Assembly: GCF_007829955.1 (NCBI RefSeq)
Contig: NZ_VIWX01000002.1
Location: 248,001-312,000, forward strand
DNA length: 64,000 nt
Source of the DNA: Saccharopolyspora dendranthemae
GTDB taxonomy: Bacteria; Actinomycetota; Actinomycetes; Mycobacteriales; Pseudonocardiaceae
Direction: 5' to 3'
The stretch's first letter is position 1. The number at the start of each line of letters is the position of its first letter. Of this stretch, positions 41,170 through 49,862 are shown one piece after another. Made by a program: the position numbers and the translations under genes. The notes under the pieces are model-generated. The model worked only from the letters and a program-made list of their open reading frames with translations, searched no databases and had not been told where the DNA came from.

Positions 41170-42381
41170 ATGGCAACGACTTCAACCACGTCCACCTCGG
41201 TGGCCGCCGTCCTGCGCGACGACGCCGAAGCGCTCGCGCAGGCCCGCCGGTTGGCCGCGTCCTTCGCGGTGGAAGCCGCCGACCGCGACCGGGACCGCCG
41301 GATCCCGCACGCCGAGCTCGACGAGCTGTCGGCCAGCGGCCTGCTCGCGGCCACCGTTCCCGCCGCTCACGGTGGTGCTGACATCACGACCCGCACGCTG
41401 CTGGAGGTGTTCCGGCTCCTGGCCAGCGCCGATCCCAGCATCGCGCAGATCCCGCAGAGCCACTTCGCCTACGTCAACGTGCTGCGCGAGAGCGCGACTC
41501 CCGAGCAGGAGCAGTTCTTCTTCGCGGAACTCCTGGCGGGCAAGCGGTTCGGCAACGCGCAGTCCGAAACCGGGAGCCGCACGGTGCAGGACGTCCAGAC
41601 CCGGCTGCAGGACACCGGTGAAGGCGACTTCGTGCTCAACGGCCGGAAGGGCTACTCCACCGGCGCTCTGCTGGCGCACTGGATCCCAATGCTGGCCAAG
41701 GATGACGAGGACCGGCTCCAGGTCGCCTACGTGCCGCGCGACGCCGAGGGCGTCGAGGTGATCGACGACTGGGCGGGGATGGGCCAGCGGACCACCGCCA
41801 GCGGCACCGTCGTGCTCGACCGGGTGCGGGTGCCTGCGGACCGGATCGTCCCGCACCACTTGACCTTCGAGCGCCCGCAGCTGCACGGCGCGCTCGCCCA
41901 AGCCCTGCACGCGGCCATCGACGTCGGCATCGCGGCGGGAGCGTTGGACGAGGCCGCCGAATTCGTGCGCACCCGCAGCCGGCCGTGGGGCGAGGCGGGC
42001 GTGGACACCGCGGCTGAGGATCCGCTGACCATCCAGCGATTCGGCGACCTGGGCATCCGGCTGCGCGCGGCTGAAGCCCTGCTGGACGAGGCGGGCGCGG
42101 CGATCGACGCAGCCCGCGCGGACCTGACCGACGAATCCGCGGGGGCCGCTTCCATCGCCGTGGCCGCCGCGAAGGCGTTCGCCGACGGCACCGCCATCGA
42201 GCTGACCAACGCCCTGTTCGAGGTCTCCGGAGCGCGTTCCAGCCTCGATTCGGCGAACCTGCACCGCCATTGGCGCAACGCCCGGACCCACACCCTGCAC
42301 GATCCGGTCCGCTGGAAGGTCCACCACGTCGGCCGCTACACCCTCAACGGCACCTTGCCGCCGCGTCACGGCCAGATCTGA
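41170..42381 (+). CDS. sfnB: SfnB-family sulfur acquisition oxidoreductase
   Basis: A 403-aa acyl-CoA-dehydrogenase-fold flavoprotein: LDELSASGLLAATVPAAHGGAD, IPQSHFAYVNVLRE, GNAQSETGSRTVQDVQT, GRKGYSTGALLAHWIP, and the C-terminal NARTHTLHDPVRWKVHHVGR. These match the SfnB family of sulfone and organosulfur utilisation. It is the first structural gene after the leader peptide and the first of four same-strand genes (SfnB, RibB-like, SfnG, DszC-like). Its substrate is presumed to be an organosulfur compound oxidised with reduced FMN. There is no flavin reductase gene in the operon. Confidence 0.85.
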   Translation: MATTSTTSTSVAAVLRDDAEALAQARRLAASFAVEAADRDRDRRIPHAELDELSASGLLAATVPAAHGGADITTRTLLEVFRLLASADPSIAQIPQSHFAYVNVLRESATPEQEQFFFAELLAGKRFGNAQSETGSRTVQDVQTRLQDTGEGDFVLNGRKGYSTGALLAHWIPMLAKDDEDRLQVAYVPRDAEGVEVIDDWAGMGQRTTASGTVVLDRVRVPADRIVPHHLTFERPQLHGALAQALHAAIDVGIAAGALDEAAEFVRTRSRPWGEAGVDTAAEDPLTIQRFGDLGIRLRAAEALLDEAGAAIDAARADLTDESAGAASIAVAAAKAFADGTAIELTNALFEVSGARSSLDSANLHRHWRNARTHTLHDPVRWKVHHVGRYTLNGTLPPRHGQI

Positions 42382-42402
42382 TCAGAGGAAACGAGGAACC
42401 CC

Positions 42403-43041
42403 ATGCTGATCGAAGAGCAGGACGTCGCACTGTCGGCCGTCGCCGCAGGAGAGGCCGTCGTCGTGCACGGCGCCGGTGACGAAGGAGGTGTCGTCTTCGC
42501 GGCGGGACGCGCGGACGTGTCCAACACCGCGTTCGCCGTGCGGCACTCGTCGGGATTCCTGTGCGTGGCTCTGCCGGAGGAGCGCTGCGACGCCCTCGCC
42601 CTGCCCCCCATGTTGCCGCGTGCTCACCGAGACACCGGGGCCACGGTGTGCGTGACGGTGGACGCGAGCGTCGGTGTGAGCACCGGCATCTCGGCCGCCG
42701 ATCGCGCCCGCGCCGCGCGGGTGCTCGCCGATCGCGACGCCGTGGCCGCGGACCTGACACGCCCCGGGCACCTGGTGCCCGTCGCGGTCGACCTGCAGCA
42801 CCCGGTACCGAGCCTCGCGCAGGTGGCGCTGCGCCTGGTCACCTCGTCCGGGCACGCCCCCGCAGCCGTCTTCGCCCACCTGGTCAGCCCCGTCGACGAG
42901 ACCCGGATGGCCACGGGGGAGGAGCTGCGCGCCTTCGCCGTCGACCACGGGCTCACGGCCGTCTCCGCCGCTGCTGTGGTGGACACGGCCGGTGGACGGC
43001 ACGACGGCCTCACCGGCGTCGGCGCCCGGCCGGGTAGCTGA
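42403..43041 (+). CDS. RibB-like protein (3,4-dihydroxy-2-butanone-4-phosphate synthase fold) with a degenerate acidic loop
   Basis: A 212-aa RibB homologue. TVCVTVDASVGVSTGISAADRARA and TRPGHLVPV match RibB regions that bind ribulose 5-phosphate. However, the catalytic acidic loop, normally DDE-x-RE-x-EGD, is replaced by HGAGDEGGVVFAA (near residues 22-34), so most metal-binding acids are gone. It lies 21 bp after sfnB and 105 bp before sfnG, in an operon of FMN-dependent monooxygenases, so a role in flavin supply or binding is plausible. It may be inactive as RibB. Confidence 0.75.
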   Translation: MLIEEQDVALSAVAAGEAVVVHGAGDEGGVVFAAGRADVSNTAFAVRHSSGFLCVALPEERCDALALPPMLPRAHRDTGATVCVTVDASVGVSTGISAADRARAARVLADRDAVAADLTRPGHLVPVAVDLQHPVPSLAQVALRLVTSSGHAPAAVFAHLVSPVDETRMATGEELRAFAVDHGLTAVSAAAVVDTAGGRHDGLTGVGARPGS

Positions 43042-43084
43042 CCCGCCCCCGAGAAGCCCGCTCGTAGCGGGACATCCCTCCTAG

Positions 43085-43103
43085 CGCACGTGGTGCACGT
43101 GCG
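43085..43103. promoter_or_regulatory. 19-bp palindrome upstream of sfnG
   Basis: CGCACGTG-GTG-CACGTGCG, 44 bp upstream of ATG 43147. It could be an operator for an internal promoter or a hairpin in the mRNA. A smaller hairpin (CCCGCT-CGT-AGCGGG, 43057-43071) precedes it. Confidence 0.4.
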
Positions 43104-43146
43104 TCGATTCCGCCTGTCCGATTCCGCTCGCATTGGAGCAATTCGC

Positions 43147-44271
43147 ATGTCCGACAACGCACCGCTGAAGTTCGCCTACTGGGTCCCCAACGTCAGCGGG
43201 GGACTCGTCACCAGCAGCATCGAACAGCGCACCGAGTTCACCTACGACTACAACAGGAAGCTCGCCGTGCTCGCCGAGAACAGCGGGTTCGAGTACGCCC
43301 TGAGCCAGGTGCGCTACGCCTCCTCCTACGGTGCCGCGCAGCAGCACGACCCGGCGGCGTTCAGCCTCGGTCTGCTCACCGCCACCGAACGGCTGAAACT
43401 CATCGTCGCCGCCCACCCGGGTCTGTGGCACCCGGCGATCCTCGCGAAGTTCGGCATCACCGCCGACATCATCTCCGGCGGCCGGTTCGCGGTGAACATC
43501 GTCAGCGGCTGGTTCAAGGACGAGTTCACCGGCCTCGGCGAGCCCTGGCTCGAGCACGACGAGCGGTACCGCCGGACCGAGGAGTTCATCCGCGTCCTGC
43601 GCGGGCTGTGGACCGAGCCGAACTTCGAATTCCCCGGCGACTTCTACCAGATCCACGACTTCAGCCTCCGCCCGCAGCCGTTCGACGTGCCCGGGCGTCC
43701 GCACCCGGAGATCTTCCAGGGCGGGAACTCCACCGCCGCGCGCAAGCTCGCGGGACGGGTGTCGGACTGGTACTTCAGCAACGGCAAGGACTTCGACGGC
43801 TTTTCGGAGCAGGTGGCGGACGTCCGGGGCTTCGCCGCCGAGAACGACCACGCCGTGCGCTTCGGGCTCAACGGCTTCGTCATCGCCCGCGACACCGAGG
43901 CCGAGGCGCGCGACGTGCTGCGCGAGATCGTCGACAAGGCCGACGTCGGCGCCGTCGAGGGGTTCCGGAAATCCGTGCAGCAGGCCGGCAACGCCACCTC
44001 CGACGGCAAGGGCATGTGGGCGGACTCCGAGTTCGCCGACCTCGTCCAGTACAACGACGGCTTCCGCACCGGCCTGATCGGAACGCCCGAGCAGATCGCT
44101 CACCGGATCGTCGAGTACAAGAAGCGCGGAGCCGACCTGCTGCTGCTCGGGTTCCTGCACTACCTCGAGGACGTCGAGCACTTCGGCAAGAAGATCCTGC
44201 CGATCGTCCGCGAACTCGAAGCCGACCTCGACCGCACCGGTGACCCCATCGGTGTCGGCAACGCCCGCTGA
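43147..44271 (+). CDS. sfnG: Dimethylsulfone monooxygenase (SfnG-like, luciferase family)
   Basis: A 374-aa FMNH2-dependent luciferase-like enzyme: KFAYWVPNVSGGLVTSSIEQ, the SsuD-type IISGGRFAVNIVSGWFKDEF, and PEIFQGGNSTAARKLAGRVSDWYFSNG. These match SfnG, which converts dimethyl sulfone to methanesulfinate. ATG 43147 was chosen (MSDNAPLKF) with GGAGCA upstream. It is the third gene of the sulfur operon and precedes a DszC-like gene by 40 bp. No TIM-barrel reductase or SsuE-like FMN reductase is present in this window's operon. Confidence 0.88.
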   Translation: MSDNAPLKFAYWVPNVSGGLVTSSIEQRTEFTYDYNRKLAVLAENSGFEYALSQVRYASSYGAAQQHDPAAFSLGLLTATERLKLIVAAHPGLWHPAILAKFGITADIISGGRFAVNIVSGWFKDEFTGLGEPWLEHDERYRRTEEFIRVLRGLWTEPNFEFPGDFYQIHDFSLRPQPFDVPGRPHPEIFQGGNSTAARKLAGRVSDWYFSNGKDFDGFSEQVADVRGFAAENDHAVRFGLNGFVIARDTEAEARDVLREIVDKADVGAVEGFRKSVQQAGNATSDGKGMWADSEFADLVQYNDGFRTGLIGTPEQIAHRIVEYKKRGADLLLLGFLHYLEDVEHFGKKILPIVRELEADLDRTGDPIGVGNAR

Positions 44272-44311
44272 GACCGGGCAATTCGCGCAACACCGAGAGA
44301 GGGAGACAACC

Positions 44312-45532
44312 GTGACCACAACCGAACAGCGCCGGTTCACCGATCGGCCCGACACCGCCCAGGGATGGTTGCAGCGCGCCCGCGAGGTCGCCGAAGTGCT
44401 CGCCCAGACCGCGGTCGCGCGTGACCGCGCCAACGAGACACCGCACGAGGAGGTGCGCCTGCTCAAGGAATCCGGGCTGGTGACGCTCCTCGGGCCCCGT
44501 GAGCACGGCGGTGCGGGCGAGACGTGGCAGACGGCCTACCGGGTGATCCGCGAGGTCGCCAAGGGCGACGGATCGATCGGCCAGCTGCTCGGGTACCACT
44601 ACCTGTGGGCCTGGGCCGCGAGGCTCGTGGCGACCCCGGAGCAGATCACCGAGGTCGAAAGGCTCTACACCAGCAACGAGTTCTTCTTCGGCGGAGCGGT
44701 GAACCCGCGCGATGAGGATCTGGTCATCACCGACGAGGGGGACGCCCTCGTGTACCGGGGTCGCAAGTCGTTCTCCACCGGCGGCAAGGTGTCGGACCTG
44801 ACGGTGCTGGAAGGCGTGCTGGAGGGCACCGACACGCACATCTTCGCGATCGTGCCCTCGCAGCAGGACGCCATCGTCTACGGCGACGACTGGAACAACC
44901 TCGGCCAGCGGCTCACCGAGTCCGGCAGCGTGGAGATCAACGGCGTCCGCGTGCCGTGGGAATCGGCGGCGGGATTCGTGGACAAGGAGTTCCAGCCGCT
45001 GACCTACAACACGCTCAACGTGCCCGCGATCCAGCTGGTGTTCACCAACTTCTACCTCGGGATCGCCCAGGGGGCCCTGGACGCGGGACTCTCCTACACC
45101 GCCGGCCACACCCGCGCCTGGCCCTACGGCGGCGACAACAAGGACTCCGCCGGTGAGGAGTTCTACCTCCTGGACGGGTACGGCGACCTGCAGGCAAAGC
45201 TGTGGGCGGCGGAAGCCCTGGTGGACAAGGCGGGAGAGGAGATCTCGGCGGTCCTGCACGCGGAGCGCGAAGCCCTCACCGAGCAGCAGCGCGGTGACGT
45301 GGCCGTGCGCATCGCGGCCGCCAAGCAGCGGGTCATCGACGTCGGCCTGGAGATCGCGAACCGGGTGTTCGAGCTGACCGGCGCTCGCGCGTCGTCGAAC
45401 TCGGTGGGCCTGGACATCTACTGGCGGAACCTGCGCACCCACAGCCTGCACGACCCGGTGGCCTACAAGCGGGTGGAGGTGGGCCGCTACGCCCTCCTCG
45501 GTGAGATCCCCGAACCCACCTGGTACACCTGA
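44312..45532 (+). CDS. DszC-like acyl-CoA-dehydrogenase-fold monooxygenase
   Basis: A 406-aa flavoenzyme, a close paralogue of the gene at 31021-32253 (same blocks LLKESGLVTLLGP, GSIGQLLGYHYLWAWAARLV, DWNNLGQRLTESGSVEI, WRNLRTHSLHDPVAYKRVE). Family members oxygenate sulfur heterocycles or sulfoxides with reduced FMN. GTG 44312 follows AGAGGGAGA; the upstream part of the open frame overlaps sfnG and is not used. It is the last gene of the sulfur operon, followed by a clear hairpin and then an IS30-type element. Confidence 0.85.
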   Translation: MTTTEQRRFTDRPDTAQGWLQRAREVAEVLAQTAVARDRANETPHEEVRLLKESGLVTLLGPREHGGAGETWQTAYRVIREVAKGDGSIGQLLGYHYLWAWAARLVATPEQITEVERLYTSNEFFFGGAVNPRDEDLVITDEGDALVYRGRKSFSTGGKVSDLTVLEGVLEGTDTHIFAIVPSQQDAIVYGDDWNNLGQRLTESGSVEINGVRVPWESAAGFVDKEFQPLTYNTLNVPAIQLVFTNFYLGIAQGALDAGLSYTAGHTRAWPYGGDNKDSAGEEFYLLDGYGDLQAKLWAAEALVDKAGEEISAVLHAEREALTEQQRGDVAVRIAAAKQRVIDVGLEIANRVFELTGARASSNSVGLDIYWRNLRTHSLHDPVAYKRVEVGRYALLGEIPEPTWYT

Positions 45533-45547
45533 CCGACCCCGAGCAGC

Positions 45548-45574
45548 GGTGGTGGCCCCCGGTGGGCCACCACC
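45548..45574 (+). terminator. Terminator of the sulfur operon
   Basis: GGTGGTGGCCC (45548-45558) and GGGCCACCACC (45564-45574) form an 11-bp stem with a 5-nt loop 15 bp after the DszC-like stop. Confidence 0.65.
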
Positions 45575-45592
45575 CTCCCTCACCGCACCGAT

Positions 45593-45615
45593 TCCCAGTT
45601 TTAGTCCAAACCGAG
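45593..45615. repeat. Left terminal inverted repeat of the IS30 element
   Basis: 23 bp beginning TCCCAGTTTTAG. It pairs with 46889-46911 with one mismatch. Confidence 0.85.
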
Positions 45616-45671
45616 GACGCGGGTTCAAGCGGTCGTTGCAACTCCTGTTGTGTTGTAGGGAGTGTGCGCTG

Positions 45672-46856
45672 GTGGGTCGTCCGGTGGAGCCGCGTGAGGT
45701 GCGGGTGGTGTTTTGGGCTGGGGTGCGTGGTGGGTTGTCGTTGGGGGCGGCCAGTGCTGTGGCGGGTGTGTCGTTGACGTCGGGTAAGCGGTGGTTCACC
45801 CAGGCTGGCGGGGTGGTGGGTAATGGTGTGGGTGAGTGTTCGGGTCGGTTTTTGTCGTGTGCCGAGCGGGAGGAGATTGCCGTCCTGCGTGCGCAGGGGC
45901 ATAGCCGGGCCGAGATCGCTCGCCGGTTGGGGCGGCATCGGTCCACGATCGGTCGTGAGCTGGACCGCAACACCACTGGTGAGCGTGGGTATCGGGCCAG
46001 TACCGCCCAGAGCGCGAGTCAGCGGCGTGCGCGGCGTCCGAAGACCGCGAAACTGGCTGCCGACACCGAGTTACGCGACCACGTTCAGCAGCGGCTGCGG
46101 CAGTGTTGGTCTCCGGAACAGATCAGTGCCAGGCTCGCCGAGGAGTTTCCCGACCGACCGGAGAAGCGGGTGTCGCACGAGTCGATCTATCAGTCTCTGT
46201 ATGTGCAGGGCAGGGGCGCATTGCGCCGGGAGTTGGCCACGTGTCTGCGGACCGGCCGGGCGTTGCGCCGGCCACGGCGGATGCCCGATGCCCGGCGGGA
46301 ACGCGTCGGCCGCATCCCCGACATGATCAGTATTTCCGAGCGGCCCGCGGAGGCCACCGACCGCGCGGTGCCCGGACATTGGGAAGGCGACCTGATCGCC
46401 GGTCAGGACAACGGCTCGGTGATCGGCACCCTGGTTGAGCGCTCCACCCGGTTCTGCATGCTGCTACACCTGCCCGAAGGCAAGGACGCTGAGCACGTCA
46501 AAAACCAGATGATCACCGCCATCCACACCCTGCCCACCCACTTGCGCAGGTCTCTGACCTGGGACCAGGGCAGCGAAATGGCCAGGCACACCGACATCAC
46601 CCTGGCCACAGACCTCGATATCTACTTCTGCGACCCCCACAGCCCCTGGCAACGCGGCACCAACGAAAACACCAACGGCCTGCTCCGCCAGTACTTCCCC
46701 AAAGGCACCGACCTCTCCCGGCACAGCCCCGAACACCTCGCCGACGTCGCCACCGAACTCAACGGCCGCCCCCGCAAAACACTCGCCTGGCGCACCCCCG
46801 CCGAAGCACTCCACCAACTACTGTCCACACCAAACCAAGTTGCAACCACCGGTTGA
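45672..46856 (+). CDS. IS30-family transposase
   Basis: A 394-aa transposase. An N-terminal HTH (FLSCAEREEIAVLRAQGHSRAEIARRLGRHRSTIGREL) is followed by a DDE domain with GHWEGDLIAG (first Asp), LTWDQGSEMARH (second Asp) and QRGTNENTNGLLRQYFPKG (Glu). GTG 45672 is chosen because AGGGAG lies 9 nt upstream inside the element; the longer frame begins outside the left terminal repeat. All catalytic residues are present, so the element may be active. Confidence 0.9.
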   Translation: MGRPVEPREVRVVFWAGVRGGLSLGAASAVAGVSLTSGKRWFTQAGGVVGNGVGECSGRFLSCAEREEIAVLRAQGHSRAEIARRLGRHRSTIGRELDRNTTGERGYRASTAQSASQRRARRPKTAKLAADTELRDHVQQRLRQCWSPEQISARLAEEFPDRPEKRVSHESIYQSLYVQGRGALRRELATCLRTGRALRRPRRMPDARRERVGRIPDMISISERPAEATDRAVPGHWEGDLIAGQDNGSVIGTLVERSTRFCMLLHLPEGKDAEHVKNQMITAIHTLPTHLRRSLTWDQGSEMARHTDITLATDLDIYFCDPHSPWQRGTNENTNGLLRQYFPKGTDLSRHSPEHLADVATELNGRPRKTLAWRTPAEALHQLLSTPNQVATTG

Positions 46857-46888
46857 AACCGCCGGACCTTCGGTGCCCGAAATGTCCA

Positions 46889-46911
46889 CTCAGTTTGGAC
46901 TAAAACTGGGA
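46889..46911. repeat. Right terminal inverted repeat of the IS30 element
   Basis: CTCAGTTTGGACTAAAACTG then GGA, the inverted match of 45593-45615. Confidence 0.85.
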
Positions 46912-47051
46912 CATGCCCGGGAAGTCACCCGCTCGCGCCGTGTTCCGCGACGGCGAGGAAGCGGTGTGGGACAGGTCATAGGCCGTGCGGGAACTGCTCG
47001 CGCCGCGCCTCCGACAACTGGAGCGTGAACTCGATCAGGAGAGGGAGTGCG

Positions 47052-48182
47052 GTGGTGGACGAGATCGGCGTGCTCGGGGCGGGCGGCGAAGGGCTGGCCG
47101 TCACCGCGTACCTGGCTTCCCAGGGGCATCGGGTGCGGTTGTGCACGCGAAACCCCGAGCGAGTGGCGGGAGTTCGGGATACGGGCGAGCTGCGGGCCAC
47201 CGGTGAGCTGGTCGGCCGGTTCCCGGTCGCGCAGGTCGCCTCGGATCCTGCCGAGCTCGCCCGGCGCTGCCGGATCGTGGTGGTCGCCGCGATCACCACC
47301 GCTTACCCGGACATCGCGGACTCGCTGGCCGCGCACCTCGACGAAGAGCACGTCGTCGTGCTGTTCTCGGGAAAGCTCTGCGGCAGTGCCGAATTCGCCG
47401 CGCACCTCCGCAGGGGAGGGGCGCCGGAGGTGGACGTGGTGGAGACCGACGCGCTGTTCGCCGCCCGCCCCGACGGGGATGACGGCGTGCGGGTCCTCGG
47501 CACGAAGCGGTGGAACCTGGTCTCCGGCGCCACGCCCGGTGCGGTCGAACGCAGGGCTCCGGTGATCCGGGAGTGGTTCCCGTGGCTGGAGTCCGCCACC
47601 AACCTTGTCCACAGAGGACTCACCGACTTCGGTGCCGTCGCTCACGCTCCGATCGCGCTGGCCAACCTCGGCACCATCGACCGCGGCGAGGAGCTGCTGT
47701 TCTACCTCGACGGCGTCTCCGACCGCACCGTCGCGCTGCTGCGCGAGGTCGAGCAGGAGTTCCGCGAGGTCGCCGCCGCCTACGGTGCCGAGCTGATGCC
47801 GATGCCCGAAGTCCTCGACCGCTACTACGGCTGCACGACCACGAGCCTGCTGGCGGCGATGCGCAGCGCCGAGCCGTACAAGGCCATCCTCGCGCCCGAA
47901 TCGCTGGACCACCGGTTCCTGCACGAGGACATCGCCTCCACGCTGGTCCCGCTGGAAGCGCTCGCCGCCAAGGCGGGGATCGACACGCCGATGGTCGGCT
48001 CGATCATCACCGTCATGTCCACCTTGTCCGGGAAGTCCTTCCGCCGCAGCGGAAGGACCCTGGAACGGCTCGGCTGGGCGGACCTGGACCACCAGGAGAT
48101 CCGCCGGCTGCTCACACCTGCGAGAAGCGGCGACGCTCGAACTTCGCCGCCAGCGCGGGGTAGAGCCGTGGCAGCAGTCTGA
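47052..48182 (+). CDS. NAD/NADP octopine/nopaline (opine) dehydrogenase-like protein
   Basis: A 376-aa protein with an N-terminal Rossmann motif (IGVLGAGGEGLAVTAYLA) and a C-terminal octopine-dehydrogenase-type helical domain (RGLTDFGAVAHAPIALANLGTID with the conserved His region). GTG 47052 has AGGAGAGGGA upstream. Opine dehydrogenases join or cleave an amino acid and an alpha-keto acid by reductive amination; the actual partners are unknown. Its last 71 bp overlap the convergent SDR gene, an unusual 3' overlap that may be an extended C-terminus. Confidence 0.75.
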   Translation: MVDEIGVLGAGGEGLAVTAYLASQGHRVRLCTRNPERVAGVRDTGELRATGELVGRFPVAQVASDPAELARRCRIVVVAAITTAYPDIADSLAAHLDEEHVVVLFSGKLCGSAEFAAHLRRGGAPEVDVVETDALFAARPDGDDGVRVLGTKRWNLVSGATPGAVERRAPVIREWFPWLESATNLVHRGLTDFGAVAHAPIALANLGTIDRGEELLFYLDGVSDRTVALLREVEQEFREVAAAYGAELMPMPEVLDRYYGCTTTSLLAAMRSAEPYKAILAPESLDHRFLHEDIASTLVPLEALAAKAGIDTPMVGSIITVMSTLSGKSFRRSGRTLERLGWADLDHQEIRRLLTPARSGDARTSPPARGRAVAAV

Positions 48183-48957
48183 CCATCAGATCCACCAGCT
48201 TCGCGTCGTTGCCGACGAGCACCCGCTCCTCCCCGGCCTCGACGCCGTCGACGACGATGCGGGCGGCCTGCTGCGGCGGCATCTTCAGCAGCTTCTCGTT
48301 GTAGGTGCGCACCCGCGCCTCCTCCTCGGCGCTGACCGCGCCGCGCTCCCGCGCGTCCTGCAGGCCCGCGGAGGCGATGTTGGTGCGCACCCCGCCGGGG
48401 TGCACCACCGTCACCCGCACCGGGTGCCCGGCCAGCAGCATCTCGCCGCGCAGGCTCTCGGTGAACCCGCGGACGCCGAACTTGCTGGCGCAGTAGGCGG
48501 TGCTGCGCGGCTGGCCCATGATGCCGTTGAGGCTGGACACGTTCACCACGTGACCGTCACCGGAGGCGATCAGGTGCGGCAGGAACGCCTTGCTGCCGTG
48601 GATCACGCCGAACAGGTTGACCCCGAGCACCCGCTCGTAGGTCTCCCAATCGTTGTCGGCGACCGTCCCGCCCGCCGCGATGCCCGCGTTGTTGTAGACC
48701 TGGTGCACGACGCCGAAGTGCGATGCCACCGACGCCGCGTAGGACTGCACCGCTTGCCGGTCGCTGACGTCCAGCCGCGCCGAGTGCGGTTCCGCACCAA
48801 GAGCTTCGAGCCGGGCGACGGTGTCGGCGAGTCCGGATTCGTCCACATCGGACACCGCGAGCCGGGCGCCCCTGCGGCACAGCTCGAAGGCCACCGCGCG
48901 CCCGATTCCGGAACCGGCACCGGTGACGACGGCGACCTTGCCACGGACCTCGCTCAT
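48112..48957 (-). CDS. Short-chain dehydrogenase of the BVMO operon
   Basis: A 281-aa classical SDR: TGAGSGIGRA (12-21), NNAGIAAGG near 90, Ser in VNVSSLNG and the YCASK catalytic motif near 155. A C-terminal extension (LPRLYPALAAKFERRRF) is typical of the SDRs found in MymA-like operons. It is the third gene of a coupled set. Its ATG overlaps the hydrolase stop (ATGA at 48954-48957). It probably oxidises or reduces the alcohol/ketone handled by the monooxygenase. Confidence 0.88.
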   Translation of the reverse strand: MSEVRGKVAVVTGAGSGIGRAVAFELCRRGARLAVSDVDESGLADTVARLEALGAEPHSARLDVSDRQAVQSYAASVASHFGVVHQVYNNAGIAAGGTVADNDWETYERVLGVNLFGVIHGSKAFLPHLIASGDGHVVNVSSLNGIMGQPRSTAYCASKFGVRGFTESLRGEMLLAGHPVRVTVVHPGGVRTNIASAGLQDARERGAVSAEEEARVRTYNEKLLKMPPQQAARIVVDGVEAGEERVLVGNDAKLVDLMVRLLPRLYPALAAKFERRRFSQV

Positions 48958-49862
48958 CGAGTCGATCCCTCCTCCGCCGACGTGCGGATGTGCTCGCTGG
49001 TCATCGTCACCAACCGGTCGATCAGGTCGGGCGCGATGTGATGCCCCATGCCGTCGATCTCGACGTAGTGCGCGCCCGGGATCGCCGCGGCGGTCGCGCG
49101 GCCACCGCTGACGTGGACCATGCGGTCGGTGGAACCGTGGACGACCAGGGTCGGCGCGGTGATCCGCCGCAGCTCGGCCGTGCGGTCGCCGCTGGCGTGG
49201 ATCGCGCCGATCTGTCGGGGCCTGCCCTCCTTCGCGCGGGCACCGCCGCCGCGCTCCCACAGGCCGGCCGCCCAGGCGCGCTCCAGGTCGTCGTCCGGCG
49301 GGAACGACGCCGACCCGATGTGCCGCAGCATCCACAGGTGCCGCTCGACGGAGGCCTCGACCGTGTGGGTCGGGCCCTTGGCCATCCGCACCAGCGTCGA
49401 TCGTGCGGGCTGGCCGACCTGGCGGCCTCCCGTGGTGGAGAAGATCGAGGTCAGCGACCCGGTGCGATCGGGGTGCCGGGCGGCGATCGTCTGGGCGATC
49501 ATGCCGCCCATCGACATCCCCACCAGCTCGACCCGCTTGAGCCCGAGGTGGTCGAGCAACCCGACGGTGTCGGCCGCCATGTCACCGAGGTCGTAGGTGT
49601 CCGGCCGGGGTCGGGCGAACAGCTGGCGCAGCCTGCCGGGCGGGGGCGCGTCGATGCGCGACGAGCAGCCGGCATCGCGGTTGTCCAGGCGCACCACCTG
49701 GAAACCGCGTTCGGTGAACCCGTCGACCAGGCGCTGCGGCCACGACGTCAGATCCAGCCCCAGCCCAGCGATCAGCACCAGCGGAGTGCCGTCGGCCGGA
49801 CCGTCGAGGCGGTAGCAGATCCGGGGTCCTGCGGGCAGGTCGACGAACCGGTCCTCGCTCAC
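48954..49862 (-). CDS. Alpha/beta hydrolase (ester/lactone hydrolase) of the BVMO operon
   Basis: A 302-aa hydrolase: [12 protein letters not shown] (oxyanion region), nucleophile [10 protein letters not shown] (Ser near 117), acid in GSTDRMV, and His in GMGHHIAPD. The GTG start (49862) overlaps the monooxygenase stop (GTGA), and its own stop overlaps the SDR start. In such operons the hydrolase opens the ester or lactone made by the Baeyer-Villiger enzyme. No signal peptide is seen. Confidence 0.88.
   Translation of the reverse strand: MSEDRFVDLPAGPRICYRLDGPADGTPLVLIAGLGLDLTSWPQRLVDGFTERGFQVVRLDNRDAGCSSRIDAPPPGRLRQLFARPRPDTYDLGDMAADTVGLLDHLGLKRVELVGMSMGGMIAQTIAARHPDRTGSLTSIFSTTGGRQVGQPARSTLVRMAKGPTHTVEASVERHLWMLRHIGSASFPPDDDLERAWAAGLWERGGGARAKEGRPRQIGAIHASGDRTAELRRITAPTLVVHGSTDRMVHVSGGRATAAAIPGAHYVEIDGMGHHIAPDLIDRLVTMTSEHIRTSAEEGSTR

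Larger units (their letters stand above)
45593..46911 (+). mobile_element. Complete IS30-family insertion sequence
   Basis: A 1319-bp element with 23-bp terminal inverted repeats: left TCCCAGTTTTAGTCCAAAC then CGAG (45593-45615), right 46889-46911, which differs by one base. It contains a single intact transposase frame. No matching 2-3 bp target duplication is evident at the flanks (GAT left, CAT right). The element sits between the sulfur-operon terminator and the opine-dehydrogenase-like gene, so it interrupts no recognisable gene. Confidence 0.85.

Noticed and set aside
45591..46914. Target-site duplication of the IS30 element
   Set aside because: Flanks read GAT and CAT; no clear 2-3 bp direct repeat could be confirmed.
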